A DNA stretch of 64,000 bases from Paenibacillus graminis (lineage in GTDB: Bacteria > Bacillota > Bacilli > Paenibacillales > Paenibacillaceae), in assembly GCF_000758705.1 (NCBI RefSeq), contig NZ_CP009287.1, positions 434,001 through 498,000 on the forward strand, in the 5' to 3' direction. The notes beneath the pieces were generated by a model. The model was not told where the DNA came from, ran no database searches, and was given only the letters and a program-made list of their open reading frames with translations. This document shows positions 54,712-62,664 of the stretch, piece by piece; position 1 is the stretch's first letter, and each line of letters starts with the position of its first letter. A program made the position numbers and the translations under genes.

Positions 54712-55452
54712 TTACCAAGGAACTTCTCCATTCTCATCAAAAAATCCTCCTGTCGGCCCGTCTGCATCCAGTGTAGCCAGCCGTACAGCAATTCCGGCCC
54801 CTTGCTCTACGGTGCGTTGACCGGTAAAGCCATTGAGGTCGGTCGCAGTAAAGCCGGGATCGGCGGAATTGATTTTCAGCGGAGTATCCTTGAATTCCTT
54901 GGCAAAAGCAACCGTAGCCATGTTAACGGCTGCTTTGGAGCTATTATAGGCAAGCAGATTAAACTGTGCATGCTCGTGATCGGGATCACTGTTGAAGGTC
55001 AAGGACCCCAAGCCGCTGGACATGTTGACAATCCGGCCTGCCGGCGACTGCAAGAGTAGTGGAAGCATAACCCTCGTTACGGAAACCGTACCGAAAAAGT
55101 TGGTTTCGAACGTTGCTCTAAGGTCATTCATCGGCAACTGGCTTGGAGCAGCGCCTCCTCCAAGGGAAATGCCCGCATTGTTAATTAGCACATCCAGACC
55201 GGAGTAATCCTTAGCAATAGTCTGCGCTGCGGCTGCAATACTATTTTGATCGTGCAGATCAAGCTGGATAAAGTGTGCATCGGCGCCTTCCTTTGCCAGA
55301 GATGCTGCCGCTTCGCTGCCCCGCTGTTCATCCCGTGCGCCAATCAGAATTCTATGCCCGAGGACTCCAAGCTGCCGGGCCGTTTCATAGCCAATACCTT
55401 TATTTGCACCAGTGATCAGAATGGTTTTTGGTTGTGTCATGGGTTGCGTCAT
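54712..55452 (-). CDS. SDR family oxidoreductase
   Basis: A 246-residue short-chain dehydrogenase/reductase. The cofactor motif is TGANKGIG (near 15-22), NNAG follows, with catalytic serine in VNMSSGLGS and Y-x3-K in LLAYNSSKAAV. NADPH is likely from the arginine in the ARDEQRG loop. Substrate unknown. It is the first gene of the MerR-controlled operon, a common carbonyl-detoxification arrangement. Confidence 0.9.
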   Translation of the reverse strand: MTQPMTQPKTILITGANKGIGYETARQLGVLGHRILIGARDEQRGSEAAASLAKEGADAHFIQLDLHDQNSIAAAAQTIAKDYSGLDVLINNAGISLGGGAAPSQLPMNDLRATFETNFFGTVSVTRVMLPLLLQSPAGRIVNMSSGLGSLTFNSDPDHEHAQFNLLAYNSSKAAVNMATVAFAKEFKDTPLKINSADPGFTATDLNGFTGQRTVEQGAGIAVRLATLDADGPTGGFFDENGEVPW

Positions 55453-55501
55453 TTCCTATTTCCCCTTTTCCTCTTTCAAATTACGGTGGCCACCTGCCAT
55501 G

Positions 55502-55532
55502 AATGTACTACTTGGAGTATGCTCAAAGTCAA
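55502..55532 (-). promoter_or_regulatory. MerR-type promoter with 19-bp spacer
   Basis: Minus strand TTGACT (55527-55532), a 19-base spacer and TACATT (55502-55507). The spacer holds the dyad ACTTTGAGC-AT-ACTCCAAGT (55510-55529). An over-long spacer with a central dyad is the hallmark of MerR activation by DNA twisting. Confidence 0.75.
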
Positions 55533-55618
55533 GCAACAAATTTTAAGTGAGTTTGTCTGCGAGGGGGCATTATGCCGTTAGGCGTTAATTAGGGGGAGGC
55601 AACGGGAATTAGAGATAT

Positions 55619-55770
55619 TAAAAGGATGGAGTCAGGCAATGAGAATAGGAAGAGGAGGAAGAGCAGGAAGAGGGGGAAGAGGAGGCAGAGCAGGAAGAGC
55701 AGGAAGAAGTAGAGAGGAGGAAGAAGAGTAGAAAGAAGAAGAGGAAGCGGAATAGGAAGTGGAGCTTGTG
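55619..55770 (+). other. Polypurine tract
   Basis: About 150 bases composed almost only of A and G on the plus strand (blocks such as GGAAGAGGAGGAAGAGCAGG), with a handful of pyrimidines. No ribosome site or credible frame; the opposite strand would give only a Ser/Phe-rich run. Intergenic, downstream of nothing transcribed in this direction. Confidence 0.7.
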
Positions 55771-55970
55771 GGGAAATGAGGAAGACAGCTGGGTGGCATG
55801 TAGTTTTAGATCGATCATCAGGATTGTCAATTTAATCGATTGGGGTATGGAGAGAACTGCGGCTGCGGAGTTTATCCTTTTGAGCTTAAGCATAGAGAGC
55901 GTCGGGGGTTATCCCGCCTTACCTAACCATGAAGTCCATAGATTTAATTTTGCTGTTTAGCTTACTCTGT

Positions 55971-56155
55971 TTAAGTGGAAAAAGTATCACTAATCCGGGC
56001 CCATTCGATCCGAATAATAATTTAGTGGGAAAAAGTAGAACTAATTTGTGCGCTAGGGCGGATAGGTGGCTAAATTGCCTGGATTAGGTGGAGAAATTCC
56101 CGCATAATCTCCTCTGCGGAGCGGATTTTGGCAAATTAGGTGGAGAAATTCCATT
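55971..56155 (+). repeat. Interspersed four-unit array, copy C (diverged, all direct)
   Basis: Units with TTAAGTGGAAAAAG (55971), TTTAGTGGGAAAAAG (56021), TTAGGTGGAGAAATTCC (56084) and TTAGGTGGAGAAATTCC (56136), spaced 50, 62 and 52 bp, each with a CTAAT or AAATT tail. The first two resemble the cores of arrays A and B; the last two form a sub-family. All point the same way. No coding content. Confidence 0.7.
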
Positions 56156-56231
56156 TGCCTTATTGCTGGGGATAGCAGTGGGAGGGAATTAATGGTATGC
56201 GTTACCATGCAGGCAGGCTTAGTAGTGTTAT

Positions 56232-56278
56232 AAAAAAGAGGCTGCGCGTACGTTGCAACAGTCCGCGCAGCCCTCTTG
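56232..56278 (-). terminator. Terminator of odhAB
   Basis: Minus strand: AAGAGGGCTGCGCG pairs with CGCGCAGCCTCTT across a 15-base loop and ends in TTTTT; located 73 bases after the odhB stop. Confidence 0.85.
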
Positions 56279-56350
56279 AATGAAATTATCCCTGGATTTG
56301 TGGTGATTTTGTGTCGCCCAAATAAGGGGCTCTGCCTTCTAAAGGCAAAG

Positions 56351-57652
56351 CTACCCTTCCAGCAGCAGCGCTTCAGGATCTTCCAGCAGTTCCTTGACCT
56401 TCACGAGGAAGCTTACCGCTTCGGAGCCGTCTACAATGCGGTGATCATAGGACAGCGCGATGTACATCATCGGGCGGTTCACGGTTCTTTCTTCGTCCAG
56501 AGCGATCGGACGGAGCTGGATCTTGTGCATGCCGAGAATGCCGACCTGCGGGGTGTTGAGGATCGGTGTCGACATGAGTGATCCGAATACCCCGCCGTTG
56601 GTGATGGTGAAGGTGCCGCCCTGCAGCTCCGGAAGGCTGAGCGTGTTGGCGCGGGCCTTGGAGGCCAGCTCGCCGATCCGCCGCTCAATTTCCGGGAAGC
56701 TCAGGCGGTCCGCGTCGCGGACGACCGGCACCACGAGACCTTCTTTGGCAGACACAGCAATGCCGATGTCGTAGTATTTCTTGATCAGGAGATCCTCGCC
56801 GTCAATCTCCGCGTTCAGCAGCGGATAGGCCTTGAGCGCACCGATCACGGCCTTGGTGAAGAAGGACATGAAGCCGAGTCCGACATCATGCTTCTCTTTG
56901 AAGGCGTCCTTCCGGCGCTTGCGGAGGTCGAGGATTGCAGTCATGTCCACCTCGTTGAAGGTGGTCAGCATCGCCGCAGTCTGCTGCGCCTCGACGAGGC
57001 GGCTCGCGATCGTCAGCCGTCTGCGCGACATGCGTTTGCGCTCGACGGCTTTGCCGTCTTCCTGCGGCGCAGAGCCCGCCGCCGCAGGCTTCGCCGGAGC
57101 CGGCCTCACTGCCGCCGGCGGAGCGCTTGGCGCAGCGGCCTCCGGCCGGGCTGCGCCGTGGTCCTTCACATCGGCCGCAGCAATCCGGCCGATAGGGTCG
57201 CGGGCGCTGACCTCGCCGAGGTCGATGCCCCGCTCCCGCGCAAGCTTGCGCGCCCCCGGCGAAGCCAGGGCCGCAGAGCCTGCCGCCGCTCCTTCCGGTG
57301 CGGCGGGAACAGCTGGCACTGCGGCCTGCGGCGCGGCCGCGGCTGGCGCGCCGCTGTCCGGTGCCGCCGCTTCCGGCTTGCCGCCGTCAGCGGCCTGCGG
57401 AGCATCGGCGACTGCCGTCCCGGCGCCGATGATGCCGATCGCTTCGCCGACGGCTACATTCTCGCCGGCCTGGCGCAGGATGGAGGAGATGACGCCGTCC
57501 TCCTCCGCACTGATCTCCAGGTTGACCTTGTCGGTCTCCAGCTCAGCCAGCACATCCCCCTGGCCGACCGTGTCGCCTTCTTTTACCAGCCACTTGTAGA
57601 TGGTTCCTTCGGAAATGGATTCGCCCAAATCGGGTACTTTAATTTCGGACAC
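56351..57652 (-). CDS. odhB: Dihydrolipoyl succinyltransferase (E2 of 2-oxoglutarate dehydrogenase)
   Basis: A 433-residue E2 subunit. Lipoyl domain 1-76 with the modified lysine K42 in [10 protein letters not shown]; a long Ala/Pro-rich flexible linker (80-125); the E3/E1-binding domain ([19 protein letters not shown]); a second linker; and the catalytic domain from about 200 with [13 protein letters not shown] carrying the active histidine. It transfers succinyl from lipoamide to CoA in the TCA cycle. AGGTAACGG upstream of the start. Forms an operon with odhA, 50 bases apart. The linker DNA is notably GC-rich. Confidence 0.95.
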   Translation of the reverse strand: MSEIKVPDLGESISEGTIYKWLVKEGDTVGQGDVLAELETDKVNLEISAEEDGVISSILRQAGENVAVGEAIGIIGAGTAVADAPQAADGGKPEAAAPDSGAPAAAAPQAAVPAVPAAPEGAAAGSAALASPGARKLARERGIDLGEVSARDPIGRIAAADVKDHGAARPEAAAPSAPPAAVRPAPAKPAAAGSAPQEDGKAVERKRMSRRRLTIASRLVEAQQTAAMLTTFNEVDMTAILDLRKRRKDAFKEKHDVGLGFMSFFTKAVIGALKAYPLLNAEIDGEDLLIKKYYDIGIAVSAKEGLVVPVVRDADRLSFPEIERRIGELASKARANTLSLPELQGGTFTITNGGVFGSLMSTPILNTPQVGILGMHKIQLRPIALDEERTVNRPMMYIALSYDHRIVDGSEAVSFLVKVKELLEDPEALLLEG

Positions 57653-57702
57653 TGGCCGTTACCTCCCCAAATAGAATAGTTTCATTATCGTGACACCGCC
57701 CT

Positions 57703-60573
57703 CTAGCGGGAAGACGGTACAGCCGCTTGTACTTGCGAATTCAATTTCAGGGCTTCTGTAACTATACGACGCTGCTCAAAAGTATGCACGTCAGCATAAC
57801 CGCTGGCCGGGCTGGAACGATCCGGACGGCCGATATACTGCACCTTGACATTCTGCGGAGCGATAGCCCGCAGCCGGGGCTCGGCATAACTCCAGCCGCC
57901 CATGTTCTTCGGTTCTTCCTGCACCCATACGATTTCTGTAAGGGAGTCCAGTGCACTCAGGTGCGCGGCCAGTTCCCGTTCAGGGAAAGGATAAAGCTGC
58001 TCCAGGCGGAGAATATGCAGCCAGGACCAGTCTTGATCTTTGCCTGCCTCCAGCTCGGTCTGCAGATCCAGAGTCACCTTGCCGCTGCACACCACCAGCC
58101 GTGTGACCCCGCCGGGATTGCCGCCGAGAAGCGGTTCGGGCAGTACCGGCTGGAATTCGCCCGCAGCCAGCTCGGCTCCGGAGGAAGTGCTGCGCGGGTT
58201 GCGGATCAGGCTCTTGGGGGCCATGATCACGAGCGGGCGGGCATCGCTCTTGCCGCACAAGGCGGCCTGGCGGCGCAGCAGGTGGAAATATTGTGCGGCG
58301 GAGCTTAGGTTCGCCACGGTCCAGTTCTCCTCGGCGGAGAGCTGCAAATACCGTTCCAGCCGGGCGCTGGAATGCTCAGGGCCCTGCCCTTCATAGCCAT
58401 GCGGCAGCAGAATCGTCAGATTGCTGCGCTGCGTCCATTTGGCGCGTCCGGCAGCGATGAACTGGTCAATAATGACCTGTGCGGCATTGGCGAAGTCGCC
58501 ATACTGTGCTTCCCAGATCACGAAGGTTTCGGGTGCGAACACATTATAGCCGTATTCGTAGCCCAGCACCGAGGCTTCCGAGAGCGGACTGTTGTATACC
58601 CCGAAGGAAGCCTTGGCACCGCTGAGCTGGTGCAGCGGGGAGAACAATCCCCCTGTCTCGCTGTCGTGCAGCACCAGATGGCGGTGGGCGAAAGTGCCGC
58701 GCTGGGAATCCTGGCCGCTTAACCGGATCGGTGTGCCATCCTTCAGGATGGTGGCAAAGGCCAGAGTCTCGGCCAAGGCCCAGTCGATCCGTTCCCCGTC
58801 ATTCAGCGCATCCTTGCGGCGCTGCAGAATCCGCTCCAGCTTCGGATAGACCTTGAAGCCGTCCGGCACGGTCAGAAGCTCGCGGTTGATCTGCTGCAGC
58901 TGCTCCAGCTGCACTGCCGTCGATTGCGGCTGGGAGGCTTCACGCTGTACCGGAACGGAGGTCTTGGTTTCACCGTTTTTATGCTTGCCATCCTTCATCA
59001 GATCGTAGGCTTGCTGCAGTACTTTCTCCGCCTCAAGGTTCATCTGCTTCACATCATCCGCTGTGATGATATTGTCCCGCTGCAGGCGTTCTGCGTAGAC
59101 GCGGTACACGGTAGGATGGTTGCGCACTTTGCCGTATACAATCGGCTGGGTAGTCTCCGGATCGTCCATCTCATTATGGCCATGGCGCCGGTAGCCGATC
59201 AGGTCAATGACGAAATCCTTCTTGAACTGGTTGCGGTAGGCGCTGGCCAGACGGACGGCGGCGATGCAGGCCTCCGGATCATCGGCATTCACGTGGACGA
59301 TAGGGATTTCATAGCCTTTAGCCAGATCGCTGGCATAATGGGTGGAACGGGAATCTTCACTTTCAGTGGTGAATCCGATCCGGTTATTGACGATAATATG
59401 CACGGTGCCGCCATTGGAATACCCTTTAAGTTTGCCGATGTTGAGTGTTTCTGCGACGATGCCTTCACCAGGAAAAGCAGCATCCCCGTGCATCAGCACA
59501 GCCATGGCCCTGTTCGTGTCAAGCTGCGGCAGTCCCGGAGAATTCCGGTCCTCTTGGGCTGCGCGGGCAAAACCCTCAACAACAGGGTTAACGAATTCCA
59601 GATGGCTCGGATTATTCGCCAGTGTAATGCGGGTGCGGACGGTCTCGCCTTCGCGCACGGCACGGTCTGCGCCCAGATGGTATTTCACATCTCCCGTCCA
59701 GCCGTAGTTAATGCCCATGGAGCCTTCGGAAGGGAACAGCTCCTTGTTGGGAGAATGATGAAATTCCGAGAAAATAATGTCATAGGGCTTCCCGAGAATA
59801 TGAGCCAGCACATTCAGGCGTCCGCGGTGGGCCATGCCCATCAGAATATGTTCCGCGCCATCATGTGCGGCGGCACGGACAATCTCGTCCAGCATGGGCA
59901 CCAGCGCATCATTGCCTTCCAGGCTGAAGCGTTTTTGGCCGACAAAGGTCTTATGCAGGAAGGTCTCGAACTGCTCTACCTGGATCAGACGGTTCAGAAG
60001 TTCCTTGCGCTCGGTATTATTCAGAGGCGCCGGAGAGCTTGTGGACTCTGCCTGGCCGTTCAGCCAGCGCAGCTCCTGTTCGTCATGCACATGCCCGAAT
60101 TCGTAGGCGATAGTCTGCGTATAAGCCTGGAGCATCCGGTGAACCGCATCCCAGGCGGTATGAATATCCGGCGGCGCATTCTCCCAGATCAGCGAGGCGG
60201 GCATAGCAATCAGGTCCTCGCGGGTAAGATCGTAGGTTTCATAATCCAGCCATTTCGCCATAGGGTTATTCCCCTGCTCAAGCGGATCGGTATTGGCGGC
60301 CATATGGCCATATATGCGGATATTGGCGATTAGCTTGGAAGCTCTTACGGCCTTTCTCAGCCACTCGGTGCCTCCCGAAAGAGCCGGCTGCGGGGCCTCT
60401 ACGGCATCCGGAGCAAGTGGAGGAGGGCCGGAAACAGTAAATAGGTCACGGTAATGATGTTCTACTGAAGAGGGATCTTTAACGAATTGCTCATATTTCT
60501 CTTGAATATAGCCTAGATTGGGGCCGTGATACTTACTCCAAATGGATTCGTTATAGGGCTCTTTGACTGCCAT
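57703..60573 (-). CDS. odhA: 2-oxoglutarate dehydrogenase E1
   Basis: A 956-residue thiamine-diphosphate enzyme, close to the 944 residues of B. subtilis OdhA. Landmarks: the N-terminal E2-contact region, MAHRGRLNVLAHILGKP, the ThDP site HGDAAFPGEG and NNRIGFTTE, and the C-terminal EAQYGDFANAAQVIID with LPHGYEGQGPEHSS. It decarboxylates 2-oxoglutarate and succinylates the lipoyl group of OdhB. TAGGAGGATG precedes the start. Upstream is a promoter with a cre box, implying carbon catabolite repression. Confidence 0.96.
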   Translation of the reverse strand: MAVKEPYNESIWSKYHGPNLGYIQEKYEQFVKDPSSVEHHYRDLFTVSGPPPLAPDAVEAPQPALSGGTEWLRKAVRASKLIANIRIYGHMAANTDPLEQGNNPMAKWLDYETYDLTREDLIAMPASLIWENAPPDIHTAWDAVHRMLQAYTQTIAYEFGHVHDEQELRWLNGQAESTSSPAPLNNTERKELLNRLIQVEQFETFLHKTFVGQKRFSLEGNDALVPMLDEIVRAAAHDGAEHILMGMAHRGRLNVLAHILGKPYDIIFSEFHHSPNKELFPSEGSMGINYGWTGDVKYHLGADRAVREGETVRTRITLANNPSHLEFVNPVVEGFARAAQEDRNSPGLPQLDTNRAMAVLMHGDAAFPGEGIVAETLNIGKLKGYSNGGTVHIIVNNRIGFTTESEDSRSTHYASDLAKGYEIPIVHVNADDPEACIAAVRLASAYRNQFKKDFVIDLIGYRRHGHNEMDDPETTQPIVYGKVRNHPTVYRVYAERLQRDNIITADDVKQMNLEAEKVLQQAYDLMKDGKHKNGETKTSVPVQREASQPQSTAVQLEQLQQINRELLTVPDGFKVYPKLERILQRRKDALNDGERIDWALAETLAFATILKDGTPIRLSGQDSQRGTFAHRHLVLHDSETGGLFSPLHQLSGAKASFGVYNSPLSEASVLGYEYGYNVFAPETFVIWEAQYGDFANAAQVIIDQFIAAGRAKWTQRSNLTILLPHGYEGQGPEHSSARLERYLQLSAEENWTVANLSSAAQYFHLLRRQAALCGKSDARPLVIMAPKSLIRNPRSTSSGAELAAGEFQPVLPEPLLGGNPGGVTRLVVCSGKVTLDLQTELEAGKDQDWSWLHILRLEQLYPFPERELAAHLSALDSLTEIVWVQEEPKNMGGWSYAEPRLRAIAPQNVKVQYIGRPDRSSPASGYADVHTFEQRRIVTEALKLNSQVQAAVPSSR

Positions 60574-60641
60574 GAATACATCCTCCTAACGGATGAACTC
60601 CACGTGGCCGCATGTGTCTTGAGCGCCCAGTGGAGCTGCGA

Positions 60642-60695
60642 TGTTTACGGTTTCATTTCACATCCTATTGTGCTACTTTCAAGACGTGTAATCAA
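60642..60695 (-). promoter_or_regulatory. odhAB promoter with downstream cre box
   Basis: Minus strand TTGATT (60690-60695), 17 bases, CACAAT (60667-60672); just downstream TGAAACCGTAAACA (60642-60655) matches the CcpA consensus TGWAANCGNTNWCA at all but one fixed base. Further upstream, from about 60700 to 60945, no feature was recognised. Confidence 0.5.
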
Positions 60696-60932
60696 TTCAT
60701 ACTTTCGGGGAATCCGTTCGCAAAACGGCATGATTCAGTCCGGAAATGATGAAGAACGGATATTGGTTGCAGATACAGGATTTGAAGCCAGTCCAACCAG
60801 TAATAATTACCCATTTATTAACCAGGAGTATTCATAAACAGCTCCTTAAGACATATAGATTGGACAAAGGTTAGCAAAAAAAGCTATTCTTTTGCACAAC
60901 TCAGCATAAAATATTCCAGAAAACGACACACT

Positions 60933-61011
60933 TCTCATGTGAGATCTTATATAATGTTATTGCGGATAACGGTTTCATGGTTTCTAACCAGATCCTTTCA
61001 TGTAAAGGATC
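60933..61011 (+). promoter_or_regulatory. Leader start of the c-di-GMP riboswitch transcript
   Basis: TATAAT (60950-60955) is a good -10 box; no convincing -35 is seen. The dyad TCTCA-TG-TGAGA (60933-60944) lies just upstream and could be an operator. A perfect hairpin GATCCTTT-CATGT-AAAGGATC ends directly before the aptamer (60991-61011). Confidence 0.4.
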
Positions 61012-61104
61012 CAGTAAAGGGTAAACCTGCCGAAAGGCAGGGACACAAAGTCTCGGGTCTAATGTAGAGATGCTGCAGCTACTACGACGGCCGGACTGCC
61101 TGGG
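61011..61104 (+). ncRNA. c-di-GMP-I (GEMM) riboswitch
   Basis: The conserved core AAAGGGTAAACC leads into P1b, CCTGCC (61026-61031) / GGCAGG (61036-61041), capped by the GAAA tetraloop (61032-61035). Next comes GGACACAAAG, matching the ligand-pocket GGGACGCAAAG. P2 pairs AGTC-t-CGG (61049-61056) with CCGGACT (61091-61097); in the family consensus this is AGCC..CGG with CCGGGCT, so one pair changed C-G to U-A, a compensating change. CCAG/CTGG close the domain. The retained GGG suggests c-di-GMP rather than cGAMP. No terminator follows; the ribosome site of the next gene is 15 bases away, so control is probably translational. Confidence 0.88.
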
Positions 61105-61132
61105 GACGCATAAATTCTAGGAGGAGATATTC

Positions 61133-61288
61133 TTGGATAAGTCCAACCAGGGGAATGACGGAGAACTGCTGATGGGTGATCTGGATCTAGAATGGGTATA
61201 TTTGCTGATGTCGGCCAAGAAGGCAGGGATCGATGCGGATGAAATCCGCCGGTTTTTAAACGAAAAAACAGCATTACAGGCGATGTAG
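61133..61288 (+). CDS. sinI: SinI-like antirepressor
   Basis: A 51-residue protein with TTG start and strong AGGAGGAG site (61119-61126), six bases ahead. The stretch LDLEWVYLLMSAKKAGIDAD followed by EIRRFLNEK matches the SinI/SinR interaction helices (B. subtilis SinI: LDQEWVELMVEAKEANIS..EIRKYL). SinI binds and disables SinR, releasing matrix genes. It lies 29 bases behind the c-di-GMP riboswitch and faces sinR across a shared terminator. Its short length and TTG start make it easy to miss in automatic annotation. Confidence 0.85.
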   Translation: MDKSNQGNDGELLMGDLDLEWVYLLMSAKKAGIDADEIRRFLNEKTALQAM

Positions 61289-61311
61289 GGGCGTTTGCTA
61301 TGCGGGAATAC

Positions 61312-61357
61312 ATACAGAAAAAGGCACAGCGTCCATACGCTGTGCCTTTTTCTGTAT
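61312..61357. terminator. Bidirectional terminator between sinI and sinR
   Basis: Perfect inverted repeat with arms of 20 bases (61312-61331 and 61338-61357; inner part GGCACAGCG/CGCTGTGCC with A-runs and T-runs outside). Confidence 0.92.
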
Positions 61358-61382
61358 CGCTGGAGCTTCGGACGACCATCCA

Positions 61383-61727
61383 TTATTGATCCTTCTGCTC
61401 CAGCCGCCATTTTTGGTAATCGAGAAACTCTTTGAATTCCCTCTTGCTTATACCTGAGGCCATGGCTTCCTGAACGAGCCGGAACCATTCGCCGTCCAGG
61501 GAGGATTCGTCAGCATCCGAAGGTTCGCCATAGAGCAGACTGTGGATGGAAACCTGGAGCGCGTCAGCGATTTTTTCGATAAATTGGATAGAGGGGTTGG
61601 ATTGGATATTTCTTTCTACATTGCTTAAGTATGATTTCGCAACATCAGCCTTGTCCGCCAGTTCGGATAAGGACCAGCCTTTTTCCAGACGGAGATGGTG
61701 GATGCGACTTCCCATATTATCCGGCAC
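61383..61727 (-). CDS. sinR: SinR-like transcriptional repressor
   Basis: A 114-residue regulator: N-terminal HTH_3 domain (MGSRIHHLRLEKGWSLSELA then KSYLSNVERNIQSNPSIQFI) and a C-terminal SIN helical hook (WFRLVQEAMASGISKREFKE). This is the B. subtilis SinR layout and length. SinR represses matrix operons as a tetramer and is antagonised by SinI. GTG start with GGAGGGG upstream; an ATG four codons in is an alternative. Its neighbours, sinI and tapA-sipW-tasA, are its known partner and target in B. subtilis. Confidence 0.92.
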   Translation of the reverse strand: MPDNMGSRIHHLRLEKGWSLSELADKADVAKSYLSNVERNIQSNPSIQFIEKIADALQVSIHSLLYGEPSDADESSLDGEWFRLVQEAMASGISKREFKEFLDYQKWRLEQKDQ

Positions 61728-61853
61728 GATTACAACGCCCCTCCGTACTTTGTTAAAATATAAGGGTTGATATGGTTTGCGCCAACAATCATCCTTATAT
61801 TTCTCGCTGAAACGGATGCCGCCGTTAAGGACGCATAGCCGTTTCCACTTGTC

Positions 61854-61892
61854 AGTATAACAAATTTCCTTACAACGAACAAAAATCGTTGT
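61854..61892 (-). promoter_or_regulatory. sinR promoter with overlapping palindrome
   Basis: Minus strand TTGTTC (61877-61882), 17 bases, TATACT (61854-61859). The inverted repeat ACAACGA (61872-61878) / TCGTTGT (61886-61892) covers the -35 box and is a candidate operator, possibly autoregulatory. Confidence 0.6.
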
Positions 61893-61900
61893 TACAAGGG

Positions 61901-61944
61901 AAAACAGCCTAATCTGCTTCCGAATCCGGAATCAGGGTAGGCTG
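61901..61944 (-). terminator. Terminator of the tapA-sipW-tasA operon
   Basis: CAGCCTA (61905-61911) pairs with TAGGCTG (61938-61944), with inner TTCCG/CGGAA; on the minus strand a TTTT tail follows. Confidence 0.75.
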
Positions 61945-61970
61945 CTTCATATAATGCGGTCCGTTATGAA

Positions 61971-62579
61971 TTAGTAATCTTTTTTGGGGCCTTGTTTGGC
62001 CTCGAAATTCCAGGTTAACTTCAGCTTATCCTTTTGAAAATAGTTTTGTGCTTCGCCAGTATCCACGAATTCGAACTTGACTGTAAAGCTGTCGCTGCTC
62101 TGTGCTTTGATGCCGTCGGCTTCAGTGAGAATTTGATCCCATCCGGTATTGTTCACAAGATCCGGGGTTTGCCCCTTCAAGGCATCCAGTGTAGTTTCGT
62201 ACACAACAACTTCCGGTGAGATAATCGTTCCTTTGTCATTGTTCTTCAGAAATTTGACCTTGATGAATTTGCTGAGATCGGCACCGTTGTTGTCGCCTAG
62301 GGTATCTGTAACCTCAGTGGTGGTTTTCAGCAGAATCGAACCGATATCGAGGGTACCGTCATTTTTAAGTTTAAAAGTTTTGGTTACGGTGTCACCCGGT
62401 TTCAGGTTTTGGATATCCACGATTACGGAAGGATCGGAGTTCAGATCCAGTGTGCCTGCTGCAAAGGTAGCCGTACTTGTTGCAGTATCACTGAAGTATG
62501 CGAAGGTCCCTCCGCCAATCAAAGACAAACCGAGTGCTGCCGATGCGATGCCAAAACCCAATGTTTTTTTGATACCCAT
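61971..62579 (-). CDS. tasA: TasA/CalY family matrix fibre protein
   Basis: A 202-residue secreted protein. The start MGIKKTLGFGIASAALGLSL is a signal peptide, and FAYFSDTATSTATFAAGTLD at the cleavage region is the camelysin/TasA hallmark. The rest is a beta-sandwich domain with DIQNLKPGDTVTKTFKLKN. TasA forms amyloid-like biofilm fibres after processing by SipW. ATG at 62579 has AGGAGGAA upstream; an in-frame upstream extension is spurious. Third gene of the operon and, by analogy, SinR repressed. Confidence 0.92.
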   Translation of the reverse strand: MGIKKTLGFGIASAALGLSLIGGGTFAYFSDTATSTATFAAGTLDLNSDPSVIVDIQNLKPGDTVTKTFKLKNDGTLDIGSILLKTTTEVTDTLGDNNGADLSKFIKVKFLKNNDKGTIISPEVVVYETTLDALKGQTPDLVNNTGWDQILTEADGIKAQSSDSFTVKFEFVDTGEAQNYFQKDKLKLTWNFEAKQGPKKDY

Positions 62580-62664
62580 ATTCGAATTCCTCCTCTGATT
62601 TGTGTAGCTGCTGATAAATGTATTATTGTATCTTCCGTTTCGTAGGCGGAAGCGGACAATCTGT

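Noticed and set aside
55618..55893. Minus-strand Ser/Phe-rich frame over the polypurine tract
   Set aside because: A simple reading of a polypyrimidine strand; no ribosome site or real sequence complexity.
58924..60333. 469-codon frame on the plus strand
   Set aside because: It lies wholly antisense to odhA; the odhA protein is strongly conserved and this frame shows no motif. The same holds for long antisense frames opposite lytS, pulA, gltD, the PRTase and the COG2509 flavoprotein.
60526..60837. 103-codon frame upstream of the c-di-GMP riboswitch
   Set aside because: It overlaps the start of odhA and its promoter, lacks a ribosome site and resembles nothing.
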